From positions 124,001 through 188,000 of the forward strand of contig NZ_JACNME010000005.1 of assembly GCF_014270065.1 (NCBI RefSeq): DNA of 64,000 nt, written 5' to 3'. The notes under the pieces were generated by a model. It was not told the DNA's origin, did not search any database, and was given only the letters and a program-made list of their open reading frames with translations. This document shows positions 1 to 8,323 of the stretch, piece after piece (the first letter of the stretch is position 1; every line of letters begins with the position of its first letter). The translations under genes and the position numbers were made by a program. Source of the stretch: Quadrisphaera sp. RL12-1S. GTDB lineage: Bacteria > Actinomycetota > Actinomycetes > Actinomycetales > Quadrisphaeraceae.

Positions 1-2310
1 GTGCTGGAGACCGCGCGCGAGGTGCTCTCCGACGTCTTCGACGTGCCCGGGCTCGAGGCGCTCCTGCGCGACCTGCGCTCCGGGGCGGTGCGCGTGGTGC
101 AGGTGACCACGGAGCAGCCGTCGCCGTTCGCACGGTCGCTGCTGTTCGGGTACGTGGCGCAGTTCCTCTACGAGGGCGACACGCCGCTGGCGGAGAAGCG
201 CGCGGCCGCGCTCTCGCTCGACCCGACCCTCCTCGCCGAGCTGCTGGGCCGCGGCGACGGCGCCTCCCTGGCCGACCTGCTCGACCCCGAGCAGCTCACC
301 CGCACGCAGGCCGAGCTGCAGCGCCTCGCGGAAGACCGCCGCGCCCGCGACGCCGAGGACGTCGCCGACCTGCTGCGGGTGCTCGGCCCGCTGACGACGG
401 CGGAGGTGTCCGCCCGGTCCGGCGCTCCGGACGAGGCCGGCGCGTGGCTCGTGGAGCTGGAGGGCTCGCGCCGCGTCATCCGCGTGCGGATCGCCGGGGA
501 GGAGCGGTGGGCCGCCGTGGAGGACGCCGGCCGGCTGCGCGACGCGCTCGGCGCTGCCCTGCCGGTGGGCGTGCCGGAGGCGTTTACCGCTCCGGTGCCC
601 GACCCCGTCGCGGACCTCGTCTCGCGCTGGGCCCGCTCGCACGTGCCCTTCACCGCGGCGACGGTGGCGAAGCGGCTGGGGACGGGCGTGGCCGTCGTCG
701 TCGACGCCCTGCGGCGGTTGTCCGCCTCCGGGCGCGTGGTCTCGGGCGACCTGCTGCCCTCGGAGGTGCGGCTCGCGCTGGACGGCGCCCTGACCACCGA
801 CCCCGGCGGGACGCCGGACTGGTGCGACGCCGAGGTGCTGCGGCTGCTGCGCCGCCGGTCGCTCGCGGCGCTGCGCTCCGAGGTGGAGCCGGTGCCCCCG
901 CGCGACCTCGCGCGCTTCCTGCCCGGCTGGCAGCAGGTGGGCTCGCGGCTGCGCGGTGCCGACGGCGTGCTGCGCGCCGTGGAGCAGCTGGCCGGCGCCG
1001 TCGTGCCGGCCAGCGCTCTGGAGTCCCTCGTGCTGCCGGTGCGGGTGGAGCGGTACTCGCGCTCGCTGCTCGACGAGCTCACCGCCGCCGGCGAGGTGGT
1101 CTGGCAGGGCCACGGGTCGCTGCCTGGCGACGACGGCTGGGTCTCGCTGCACACCGCCGACGCCGCGCCGGTCACCCTGGCGCTGCCCGACGAGTCCCTG
1201 GAGCTCACCGACGTGCACCGCGCCGTGCTCGACGTGCTGGGGAACGGCGGGGCGCACTTCTTCCGGTCGGTGGCGTCCGCGCTGGACGCCACCGAGGAGG
1301 GCGGTGTCGACGACGCCACCCTCGAGCGGGTCCTGTGGGACCTCGCCTGGGGCGGGTACGCCACCAACGACACCCTCGCCCCGCTGCGCGCACGCCTGGC
1401 CGGGGGGAAGACCGCCCACAAGGGACCGCGGGCGGCGCCGAGGTCGCGCTACGGGCGGACGGGCTCGCGCTACGGCGGCCTGGGCCGTGCCGGCGGCGGG
1501 CTGGGGCGTCCCGGGAGCGCCGGCGGCGGCTTCGGCGGCGCCCCGCGGACCGGACCGCCGAGCACGGTGGGCCGCTGGTCGCTGCTGCCGGAGCTGGAGC
1601 CCGACCCGACCGTGCGCGCCTCGGTGACCGCGGAGGTGCTGCTCGACCGGCACGGCGTGCTGACCCGCGGAGCCGTCGCCTCCGAGCGGCTGCCCGGCGG
1701 GTTCGCCGCCGTCTACCGGGTGCTCGCCGCCATGGAGGAGGCCGGGCGCGTGCGCCGGGGCTACTTCGTGGAGGGGCTGGGCGCCTCGCAGTTCGCCTCG
1801 ACCGGTGCGGTCGACCGCCTGCGGGCGGCCTCCCGGCCGCTGTCCACCATCGGCCGTGGCGACTGGCAGGGCCGCTCGGTCGCCCCCGGGGCCCCCGGCT
1901 CCTCGGAGGCCGACCGCCCTCGCACCGTGGTGCTCGCCGCGGCCGACCCCGCCAACCCCTACGGCGCGGCGCTGCCCTGGCCGGAGCGCGGGGAGCGCGC
2001 CGAAGCGGGCGGCACCGGGCACCGACCGGGTCGCAAGGCAGGTGCCCTGGTGGTGCTGCTCGACGGCGAGCTCGTGCTCTACGTCGAGCGCGGCGGCCGG
2101 ACGCTCCTGTCGTTCACCGAGGAGGTCGACGCGCTGCAGGCCGGCGCTGACGCGCTCGCGCTCGCCGTGCGCGACGGAGCGCTGGGACGGCTGACCGTGG
2201 AGAAGGCCGACGGCGCGGGGGTCCTCACCCCGGGCTCCTCACCGCTCGCCACGGCCCTGGAGGCAGCAGGGTTCACGGCCACCCCGAGAGGGCTGCGCGT
2301 GCGCGCCTGA
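1..2310 (+). CDS. lhr: Lhr-type DEAD/DEAH helicase, 3' part (start outside window)
   Basis: This is the C-terminal 769 residues of an Lhr (large helicase-related) ATP-dependent helicase, an actinobacterial DNA-repair helicase normally about 1500 residues long. The RecA motor domains lie upstream of the window, so base 1 is not a start even though it reads GTG. What is visible is the Lhr-specific C-terminal part: winged-helix and DEAD/H-associated segments. A Gly/Arg-rich low-complexity linker lies at about residues 479-520 of this fragment. The C-terminal tail, GFTATPRGLRVRA, is typical of the family. In actinobacteria Lhr is often encoded beside a Nei-type glycosylase; here a Nei-like gene lies 7 kb downstream. 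The family call is firm; the motor motifs cannot be checked. Confidence 0.9.
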   Translation: MLETAREVLSDVFDVPGLEALLRDLRSGAVRVVQVTTEQPSPFARSLLFGYVAQFLYEGDTPLAEKRAAALSLDPTLLAELLGRGDGASLADLLDPEQLTRTQAELQRLAEDRRARDAEDVADLLRVLGPLTTAEVSARSGAPDEAGAWLVELEGSRRVIRVRIAGEERWAAVEDAGRLRDALGAALPVGVPEAFTAPVPDPVADLVSRWARSHVPFTAATVAKRLGTGVAVVVDALRRLSASGRVVSGDLLPSEVRLALDGALTTDPGGTPDWCDAEVLRLLRRRSLAALRSEVEPVPPRDLARFLPGWQQVGSRLRGADGVLRAVEQLAGAVVPASALESLVLPVRVERYSRSLLDELTAAGEVVWQGHGSLPGDDGWVSLHTADAAPVTLALPDESLELTDVHRAVLDVLGNGGAHFFRSVASALDATEEGGVDDATLERVLWDLAWGGYATNDTLAPLRARLAGGKTAHKGPRAAPRSRYGRTGSRYGGLGRAGGGLGRPGSAGGGFGGAPRTGPPSTVGRWSLLPELEPDPTVRASVTAEVLLDRHGVLTRGAVASERLPGGFAAVYRVLAAMEEAGRVRRGYFVEGLGASQFASTGAVDRLRAASRPLSTIGRGDWQGRSVAPGAPGSSEADRPRTVVLAAADPANPYGAALPWPERGERAEAGGTGHRPGRKAGALVVLLDGELVLYVERGGRTLLSFTEEVDALQAGADALALAVRDGALGRLTVEKADGAGVLTPGSSPLATALEAAGFTATPRGLRVRA

Positions 2311-2369
2311 GGGCGCTGAGGTGCAGTTCAGAAGCCCTTTCTGACTTGCCCACCCGAACACCTGTACGG

Positions 2370-2375
2370 TAAGAT
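2370..2375 (+). promoter_or_regulatory. Leaderless -10 box TAAGAT before the DUF222 gene
   Basis: TAAGAT lies 7 nt before the ATG at 2383. A TTGCCC at 2346-2351 with an 18-nt spacer could be the -35. No Shine-Dalgarno sequence precedes the ATG, which fits a leaderless transcript. A small inverted repeat (TCAGAA/TTCTGA) lies just upstream, at about 2328-2344. Confidence 0.5.
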
Positions 2376-2382
2376 CACCGCC

Positions 2383-4623
2383 ATGAGCCAGGTGGACGGG
2401 CGCCCCGAGGAGACGCCCCCACCTGCCCACGTCACCGGTACCGCCGGTGCTGCCGACGCCACTGGGGTCCCGCTGCCCCTGCCGCGGCGTCGTCGGCGGC
2501 GTCGGGTGCCGGGGGTGCTGGCCCCGGGTCCGGTGCGGGGACCGCGCCCGGAGCGCCACCGTCCCGCGCGCGACGCGATCGCCGCTGCCGGGCGCCTGCC
2601 CGGCCCCGCGCAGCTGAGCGAGAGCGAGCTGCGCTGCGCCTACGACCACCTCGACGCGGACCTGTGCGCCGTGCCTGGTCCTGACGAGGCCACCGACGCC
2701 GTCGTGTTCGCCTTCTGCTGCTGGCTGGCCGAGCAGGACCAGGCCGGCCGGGCGGTGGTCGCGGCGGTGCGCGCCGAGCGCGAGGACGTGGCTACCGCCG
2801 CGCGGGTGCTGACCCGGATGCGCACCAAGGAAGCCCTCATCGGGTCGATCCAGGCCGGGCGGATCGAAGACCTCGCCGCGCTGGCGCCGCTGTACCGCCG
2901 CGCCCGCCGCGGTCCCGCCCTCCCCGACGACGACGGTGCTGGTGCTGGTGCTGGTGCTGGTGCTGGTGCTGGTGCTGGTGGCGTGGGCGCGGCGTTCGCC
3001 GCCCAAGCGCAGGCGGTGGCTGCGGCGGGCCTGGAGGATCTGGTCGCTGAGCTGGCTCCGGCGCTGGGGTGGACGGAGTACACCGCCCGCGCGCAGGTGC
3101 TGCTGGCCGCGCGGGTGGTGGCGGTGATGCCGCACGCGTTGGACCGTCTGGCGGCGGGGCAGCTGTCCATGGCGGGGCTGACCGCGACGGTGAACCGGTT
3201 GTCCGAGGTCGATGACGTGGCCGCGGGCACCATCGATGAGCACCTGTTCGGCGCGGAGGCGGTCGGGGTCGGGTTGACCCTGGCGAGCCTGCGCGAGGAG
3301 GTCGACCACCAGGTCCAGCTGCACGACCCGCAGGCCGCGACCCAGCGGGCGCGGACCAAGACCAGTGCACGGCGGGTCTGCTACACCGCGCTGGGCGATG
3401 GGCAGGCCAGGCTGAGCCTGGTCGGGCCGGTCACCGCCCTGGCGGCGGTGGCGGGGAAGGTGCGAGCGGCGGCGAGGGCGAACCTGGCCGCCGCCCGCGC
3501 CGCCGCCCGCGCCGGTGAGCCCGCCCCCGGGGGCGGGGACCCCTACGCCGAGCCCACCAGCACCGGTGAGCAGCCACGCGACCAGCGGCCCCTGGGCGCG
3601 CACGCCTTCGACGCCGCCGTGACCGCGCTGGGGTCGGTGCGCCCGGACGCGTTGGACGCCTCCAGCGCGGGGTGGGCCGCCGGCACGAGCGTGGAGATCC
3701 GCATCAGCCTGCCCGCGCTGGTCGGGGTCGATGACGACCCCGGCTACGTCGAGGGGTACGGGTGGGTGCCGGCGTGGCTGGTGCGCACCGCGCTGGGCTG
3801 GGGACGGTGCCGGTTGCGGCGGGTGCTGACCGATCCCTTCACCGGTGACCTCATCGCGGTGGACGGGCACACCTACCCCGCCTCCTGGCTCACCGACCCC
3901 GGCCCCGACACCCCCGGTCCCGGCCCCGGCCCCGGCCCCGGCCCCGAAGGTCTGGGCGGCGACGGCGGCCCACCACCGCAGCAGCCACCGCCAGCTCCGA
4001 CAACCGGTGGCAGGCAGGCCGGGTTCTTCAAGGGCCGACCGATCCAGCAGCTCCCGCGGCCACCAGATCTCGACACCCATCCCGACGTCGGTGACGCTGG
4101 CGAGCCTGCCGATCCCTGCCAGGCGGGGACCTGTGAGCCGGTCGACCCCACCACCTGCCCCCTGGGAGCCATCGGTGGTGGCCCTCACGACCCACCCGAG
4201 GCGCTGCGCCGCCACGTCACCGCTTTGTGGGGCACCTCCACCGGTCCCGGGGAGCGCCTGCCCGCCCACCAGGCGGACCTGGACCACGTCACCCCCTGGG
4301 GGCAGCTGCCCGGCCAGGGCGGTCCGACGTGCGCGTGCAACCTGGACCCCAAGTCCCGCCGCGCCCACCGCCGCAAGCACGCCGGGGATGCCCGCACCGC
4401 CGCCGGCGTGGCGTGGAGCGCGCGCTGGCAGCACTGGCGGTGCAGCGCCGGGCACGCCCACTGGCGCTCCCCCCTCGGCCTGGACCACGTCACCCGCCCC
4501 CGCCGGTACACCGACCCGATCCCGCGCTACCGCGCGTGGGCACCACCGCCACCGGTGCTACCGCCCCGCCCGCCGGCACCCCGCGATCCGGCCCTGCGGT
4601 TCACCGAGCCACCGCCCTTCTGA
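2383..4623 (+). CDS. DUF222 / 13E12-repeat protein with C-terminal HNH nuclease domain
   Basis: This 746-residue protein belongs to the actinobacterial DUF222 (13E12 repeat) family, which carries a C-terminal HNH endonuclease domain. Its biological role is not established, though copies are often multicopy and linked to mobile DNA. The DUF222 body spans roughly residues 60-480. The HNH signature is DHVTPW at about residue 633, followed by CNLDP and RRAHRRKH at about 652-667. The usual spacing between the Asn and the last His is changed, so activity is uncertain. Two low-complexity tracts stand out: (Gly-Ala)7 at about 185-199, from seven exact GGTGCT hexamers, and a Pro-Gly run at about 511-521. 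The ATG is chosen because a -10 box sits 7 nt upstream. Confidence 0.85.
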   Translation: MSQVDGRPEETPPPAHVTGTAGAADATGVPLPLPRRRRRRRVPGVLAPGPVRGPRPERHRPARDAIAAAGRLPGPAQLSESELRCAYDHLDADLCAVPGPDEATDAVVFAFCCWLAEQDQAGRAVVAAVRAEREDVATAARVLTRMRTKEALIGSIQAGRIEDLAALAPLYRRARRGPALPDDDGAGAGAGAGAGAGAGGVGAAFAAQAQAVAAAGLEDLVAELAPALGWTEYTARAQVLLAARVVAVMPHALDRLAAGQLSMAGLTATVNRLSEVDDVAAGTIDEHLFGAEAVGVGLTLASLREEVDHQVQLHDPQAATQRARTKTSARRVCYTALGDGQARLSLVGPVTALAAVAGKVRAAARANLAAARAAARAGEPAPGGGDPYAEPTSTGEQPRDQRPLGAHAFDAAVTALGSVRPDALDASSAGWAAGTSVEIRISLPALVGVDDDPGYVEGYGWVPAWLVRTALGWGRCRLRRVLTDPFTGDLIAVDGHTYPASWLTDPGPDTPGPGPGPGPGPEGLGGDGGPPPQQPPPAPTTGGRQAGFFKGRPIQQLPRPPDLDTHPDVGDAGEPADPCQAGTCEPVDPTTCPLGAIGGGPHDPPEALRRHVTALWGTSTGPGERLPAHQADLDHVTPWGQLPGQGGPTCACNLDPKSRRAHRRKHAGDARTAAGVAWSARWQHWRCSAGHAHWRSPLGLDHVTRPRRYTDPIPRYRAWAPPPPVLPPRPPAPRDPALRFTEPPPF

Positions 4624-4641
4624 GGCGCGCAGGATGGAGCC

Positions 4642-5214
4642 GTGGAGGTGCTCGTCGGCCTGGGCCTCGCGTCGGCGGCGGGGCTGAACGCCTACCTGCC
4701 GCTGCTGCTGCTCGGCGCCCTCGCCCGGTCCACGGACCTGGTCCCGCTCCCTGCCGCGTGGGCGTGGCTGTCGGACCCGGTCGCGCTCGCCGTCCTCGCC
4801 GTCCTCCTGCTGGTGGAGGTGGTGGCCGACAAGGTCCCCGGCGTCGACCACCTCAACGACGTCCTGGGCGCCGTCGTCCGGCCAGCCGCCGGCGGCATCG
4901 CCGTCGGCGCGGGCACCGCGAGCACCGCCGGTGACGGCCACTGGTGGACGGTCGCCCTCGGCGCCGTCCTCGCCCTCGTGGTGACCGTGGCCAAGTCGGC
5001 GGGCCGCGCCGCCGTCAACGCCACCACCGTCGGCACCGGTGCGCCCGTGGCCTCGACGCTGGAGGACGGCGCCAGCCTCGCCCTGTCCCTGGCCGCGCTG
5101 CTCGCTCCGGTGCTCGTGCTGGTCGTGCTGGCGCTCGTGGCCGCCGTCGCCCTGGTGGCAGTGCTGCGCGTCCGCCGCGGCCGGGGCATCTCCGCCGGCG
5201 GAGAAATTGTGTAA
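4642..5214 (+). CDS. DUF4126 integral membrane protein
   Basis: This 190-residue polytopic membrane protein starts at a GTG and opens with MEVLVGLGLASAAGLNAYLPLLLLGALAR, typical of DUF4126. It has about four to five hydrophobic segments, and a loop containing VVADKVPGVDHLNDVL between the second and third. The family has no known biochemical function. It begins 18 bp after the DUF222 stop codon. Its own TAA stop lies inside the FadR-type operator of the next operon. Family assignment is good; function is unknown. Confidence 0.8.
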   Translation: MEVLVGLGLASAAGLNAYLPLLLLGALARSTDLVPLPAAWAWLSDPVALAVLAVLLLVEVVADKVPGVDHLNDVLGAVVRPAAGGIAVGAGTASTAGDGHWWTVALGAVLALVVTVAKSAGRAAVNATTVGTGAPVASTLEDGASLALSLAALLAPVLVLVVLALVAAVALVAVLRVRRGRGISAGGEIV

Positions 5215-5218
5215 CAAT
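5206..5218 (+). promoter_or_regulatory. FadR/GntR-type operator palindrome ATTGTGTAACAAT
   Basis: ATTGT-GTA-ACAAT is a perfect 5-bp inverted repeat with a 3-nt spacer. Its core TTGTGTAACAA (5207-5217) matches the FadR-subfamily GntR consensus TNGTNNNACNA at every fixed position. It ends 6 bp before the EamA start, overlaps the preceding stop codon, and sits upstream of an operon whose second gene is an FCD-type GntR regulator. Autoregulation is therefore likely. It is also an AT-rich patch in otherwise GC-rich DNA and may overlap the promoter. Confidence 0.7.
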
Positions 5219-5224
5219 CTGGCC

Positions 5225-6124
5225 GTGACGACGTCGGTGCGCGCGGTGGTCCTGGTACTGCTCTCGGCCGTCTGCTTCGGCTCCACGGGCACGGCGGTGG
5301 CCCTGGGCGCCCCGGACGCCTCTCCCCTGGCGGTGGGGGCGGCGCGCATCGTCGTCGGCGGGGCGGTGCTCGCCCTGGTCGGTGCCCGCAGGTCCGCCCG
5401 GCCGCCGGCGCCCTCCCCGCGCCTGCTCGGCGTCGTGGCCGTCGGGGCGCTCGGGGTGGTGGCCTACCAGCCGCTGTTCTTCGCCGGCACCCGCGCCAAC
5501 GGCGTCGCCGTGGGCGCGGTGGTCGCCCTCGGGTCCGCGCCGCTGGTCACCGGCCTGCTCTCGTGGCTGCTCACCGGCGTGCGGCCGAGCCGGCGCTGGG
5601 CCGTCGCGACCGCCGTCGCCGTCGTCGGTCTCGCCGTCCTGGCGGTCAGCTCCGGCGGCGCCTCACCGCTGGGCCCGGGCGCCTCGCCGCTGGGCCTGGC
5701 CGCCTCGGTGGGCGCCGGCGCCAGCTACTCGGTGTTCGCCCTGGCCACCGAGCGGCTCCTCGCGGCGGGGTGGAGCCCCACGGGCTCCGTCGGCGCCGTC
5801 TTCGGCGGTGCCGCCGCCCTGAGCCTGCCGCTCCTGCTGGTCGCGGGGGTCCCGGCCGGGCCGGGCGCGCTCGCCGCCGTCCTGTGGCTGGGCCTGGTGA
5901 CCACCGCGCTGGCGTACGTGCTCTTCTCCACCGGGCTGCGGCACCTCGGCGCGCCCACCGTCGCCACGCTGACGCTCGCCGAGCCGCTCACCGCCACCGT
6001 GCTCGGGCTGGTGCTCCTCGGCGAGCACCTCAGCGCCCTGCAGGCACTGGCCCTGCTGCTGCTGGCCACGGGCCTGGCGGTGCTGGCCGTGCCGGCCCGC
6101 CGCCGTGGCACTGTCACCGCGTGA
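5225..6124 (+). CDS. EamA/DMT-family permease
   Basis: This is a 299-residue member of the drug/metabolite transporter (EamA) superfamily, with ten predicted transmembrane segments arranged as two repeated five-helix halves. Marks include the N-terminal VLVLLSAVCFGSTGTAVALG, the YQPLFFAG segment, and in the second half LTLAEPLTATVLGLVLLGEHLS, the usual EamA signature. Substrate is unknown; such permeases export or import small metabolites or amino acids. GTG at 5225 is chosen because it lies just after the operator. The stop overlaps the GTG of the GntR gene, so the two are translationally coupled and the regulator may sense the transported compound. Confidence 0.85.
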   Translation: MTTSVRAVVLVLLSAVCFGSTGTAVALGAPDASPLAVGAARIVVGGAVLALVGARRSARPPAPSPRLLGVVAVGALGVVAYQPLFFAGTRANGVAVGAVVALGSAPLVTGLLSWLLTGVRPSRRWAVATAVAVVGLAVLAVSSGGASPLGPGASPLGLAASVGAGASYSVFALATERLLAAGWSPTGSVGAVFGGAAALSLPLLLVAGVPAGPGALAAVLWLGLVTTALAYVLFSTGLRHLGAPTVATLTLAEPLTATVLGLVLLGEHLSALQALALLLLATGLAVLAVPARRRGTVTA

Positions 6125-6756
6125 GCCCCCGCCGCGCCGACGACCTCCACGCCGTCCTGCGGGACCGCGTGCTCTGCGGCGAGCTGCCCCCGGGCACACC
6201 CCTGCGCGAGGAGGCGCTGGCCGCCGAGCACGCGGCCAGCCGGCACACCGTGCGCACCGCCCTGGCGCAGCTGGTGGCGGAGCGGCTGGCCAGTTCAGCG
6301 CCGTTCGCCGGGGTCCGGGTGGCCCTGCTCGACGACGACGACGTGAGGTCGCTCCAGGACCTGCGCCGCGCCGTGGAGAGCGAGGCGGTGAGGCTGCTGC
6401 ACGCCCGGCACGGACGGGCCTGGCCCGTCGACGTCGCGGCCGCGCTGGGAGAGCGGGTCGACGCCCTCGAGCGGGCGGAGGCGGGCGCGGACTCGGACCC
6501 CCTCGCGGTGCTGCGCGAGCACGCGGCGCTGCACGAGGCGCTGGTGGCCGCCGCCGGCAGCCCGCGGCTGACGGAGGCCGCGGCCGCGCTGGGCGCCGAG
6601 GTGCGCCTGTTCACCGCGCACCTGCAGCTGCACCGGGCCCCCGCGGGGCTGGCCGCGCAGCACCGCACCTACCTCACCGCGGTCCGCGAGCGAGGTCCCG
6701 TGGCGGTGCACGAGCACCTGGCGGCGTCGCAGGAGACGCTGCTCAGCGGCCGGTAG
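6121..6756 (+). CDS. GntR-family regulator, FadR (FCD) subfamily
   Basis: This 211-residue transcription factor has an N-terminal winged helix. The segment from LHAVLRDRVLCGELPPGTPLREE to SRHTVRTALAQL is the classic GntR DNA-binding motif. It is followed by an all-helical FCD effector domain with conserved acidic and His positions (LREHAALHEAL, HRTYLTAV). It overlaps the EamA gene by 4 bp, and a perfect FadR-type operator precedes the pair, so it probably controls this operon in response to a small carboxylate or similar ligand. Its 3' end overlaps the convergent cyclase gene by 14 bp. Confidence 0.88.
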   Translation: MSPRRADDLHAVLRDRVLCGELPPGTPLREEALAAEHAASRHTVRTALAQLVAERLASSAPFAGVRVALLDDDDVRSLQDLRRAVESEAVRLLHARHGRAWPVDVAAALGERVDALERAEAGADSDPLAVLREHAALHEALVAAAGSPRLTEAAAALGAEVRLFTAHLQLHRAPAGLAAQHRTYLTAVRERGPVAVHEHLAASQETLLSGR

Positions 6757-7378
6757 CGACGGCGCGCACCGGTGCTCCGTCGGCGTCGTTCAAGCGCAGC
6801 GGGAACAGGTGCACGTGGGGCTCGCGCACGGCGGCCAGGTCCGCGAGGCGCGTGAGGTTCTCGGCGATGACGCCGCCCGCCCCCAGCCACACCCGGTGGA
6901 ACGCGAGCTGGCCGACCGGGTCCGGGCTCAGGGTGTCCACCCCCACCGTGCGCACGCCGGTGTCGAGGAGCCGCTCGGCGACGGAGGGGGCGAGGTGGGG
7001 GTGCTGCTCGTAGGCGGCGCTGCCCCAGCGCTGGTCCCACCCGGTCCGGACCAGGACGACCACGCCGGCGGCCAGCGCCCCGGCGTGCGGCGCGAACGCC
7101 TCCCACCCGACGGTCGCGCCGGGCTCCCGGCCGGTGGCGTCCACCACGAGGGCGGGCCCGGTGAACAGGGCCAGGTCCAGCTGGCCGAGCGTCGCCCCGC
7201 CGGGCACCACGTGCGAGGGCGCGTCGACGTGGGTGCCGCTGTGCGAGCCGAGGTGCAGCGCGGTGACGGCGCAGCCGTCAGCGGCGAGGTCGAGCGCGGG
7301 GGCGAGCGCCACCACGGGGTCTCCGGGGAAGACCGGCATGCCGGTGGTGACGGGGTGGCTGAGGTCCACGGTGCGCAC
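6743..7378 (-). CDS. Cyclase-family (kynurenine formamidase-like) metal hydrolase
   Basis: This 211-residue protein belongs to the cyclase/arylformamidase family of metal-dependent amide or lactone hydrolases. It opens with VRTVDLSHPVTTGMPVFPGDP and carries the metal-binding motif HSGTHVDAPSHV, followed by VLVRTGWDQRWGS and VGVDTLSPD, all typical of the family. GTG at 7378 is supported by an AGGA sequence about 10 nt upstream. The real substrate is not shown by the sequence; no tryptophan catabolism genes are nearby. It is divergent from the glycosylase-type gene and convergent with the GntR gene. Confidence 0.85.
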   Translation of the reverse strand: MRTVDLSHPVTTGMPVFPGDPVVALAPALDLAADGCAVTALHLGSHSGTHVDAPSHVVPGGATLGQLDLALFTGPALVVDATGREPGATVGWEAFAPHAGALAAGVVVLVRTGWDQRWGSAAYEQHPHLAPSVAERLLDTGVRTVGVDTLSPDPVGQLAFHRVWLGAGGVIAENLTRLADLAAVREPHVHLFPLRLNDADGAPVRAVATGR

Positions 7379-7423
7379 GTCAGCGATCCTGGACCCGTGG
7401 GCGGGACGGTCGGGAGCAGCGGG

Positions 7424-8323
7424 GTGGGCGACTGGCGCGAGCGCGCCGCGGCGCACGCGGCCCGCGCCGACGCCCTGACCGCCGGCCGCCGCGAGCGCCG
7501 CTCCCGCCAGGGAGCAGCGGACCCCGTCGACGACTTCCTCTACGACTACTACTCCCTGCGGCCCGGCCAGCTGAGGCGCTGGCACCCCGGGGCCGGAGCG
7601 GTGCTCCTCGACGCCGCCGACGCTCCCCACCGGGAGTGGCGCTGGTACGCCGCGCGCGAGCCGGACGGCGCCGTGGCCCTGGACGTCGCGGCGTTCCGGG
7701 CCGACCGCGGCCGCGCCGTCGCGACGTCGCACCGGCTGCTGGGCGCGCTGCGGGGCCGGGCGCCCCACCTGGGCTGCTTCGGGATGCACGAGTGGGCCAT
7801 GGTCTACCGGGCCGGGGACGCCGTGGGCGGCCCGAGCACCGGTGGGGCGTCGCCGAGGGGGCGCCGGCACGCGCTGCCGCTGCGGCTGGGCCAGGCCGGC
7901 ACCGACGCCGTCGTGGAGGGCCACCCCCTGCGCTGCAGCCACGTCGACGCGTTCCGGTTCTTCACCCCGGACGCCGCGCCGAGGAACTCCGCCGTGCTGA
8001 CGCGGGAGACGCAGGCGCAGTCCGACCAGCCCGGCTGCGTCCACGTCTCCATGGACGTGCTGCGGCACGCGGTCGCGCTGGGGCCCGCCTGCCCCGGTGA
8101 GCTGCTGCTGGACTGCTTCGAGGCGGCGCGGGCGGCGCGCGAGGTCGACATGCGCGCCTCCCCCTACGACGTGTCGGGCCCCGACGGCACGGGCCTGTCC
8201 CCGATCCGGGTGGAGACCAGGGACGGCAAGGTGGCCTACGCCGCCGCGCAGCGCGAGCTGGCGGCCGCCGCGGCACCGCTGAGGGAGCGGCTGCTCCGCG
8301 TCTGCGAGGAGGTCCTGGGATGA
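7424..8323 (+). CDS. Conserved actinobacterial protein annotated as 3-methyladenine DNA glycosylase
   Basis: This 299-residue protein matches an actinobacterial family usually labelled 3-methyladenine DNA glycosylase. Conserved stretches include DDFLYDYYSLRPGQLRRWHPG, LGCFGMHEWAMVYR and the late RETQAQSDQPGCVHVSMDVLRHA. The glycosylase label comes from family annotation; I see no classical helix-hairpin-helix motif, so the reaction is unproven. GTG 7424 has a GGGAG about 7 nt upstream; an in-frame GTG at 7397 would add nine residues. The stop overlaps the ATG of the next gene, forming a three-gene overlapping operon with a flavin oxidase and a Nei glycosylase. Confidence 0.7.
   Translation: MGDWRERAAAHAARADALTAGRRERRSRQGAADPVDDFLYDYYSLRPGQLRRWHPGAGAVLLDAADAPHREWRWYAAREPDGAVALDVAAFRADRGRAVATSHRLLGALRGRAPHLGCFGMHEWAMVYRAGDAVGGPSTGGASPRGRRHALPLRLGQAGTDAVVEGHPLRCSHVDAFRFFTPDAAPRNSAVLTRETQAQSDQPGCVHVSMDVLRHAVALGPACPGELLLDCFEAARAAREVDMRASPYDVSGPDGTGLSPIRVETRDGKVAYAAAQRELAAAAAPLRERLLRVCEEVLG

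Noticed and set aside
2935-2976. GGTGCT tandem repeat as a CRISPR-like or intergenic repeat
   Set aside because: It is an in-frame hexamer repeat within the DUF222 coding sequence, with no spacers and no cas genes nearby.
2239-4488. 749-codon open frame on the minus strand opposite the DUF222 gene
   Set aside because: Low-complexity composition (including Thr-Ser repeats produced by the complementary hexamer repeat) and no recognisable domain. The plus-strand DUF222/HNH gene explains the region.
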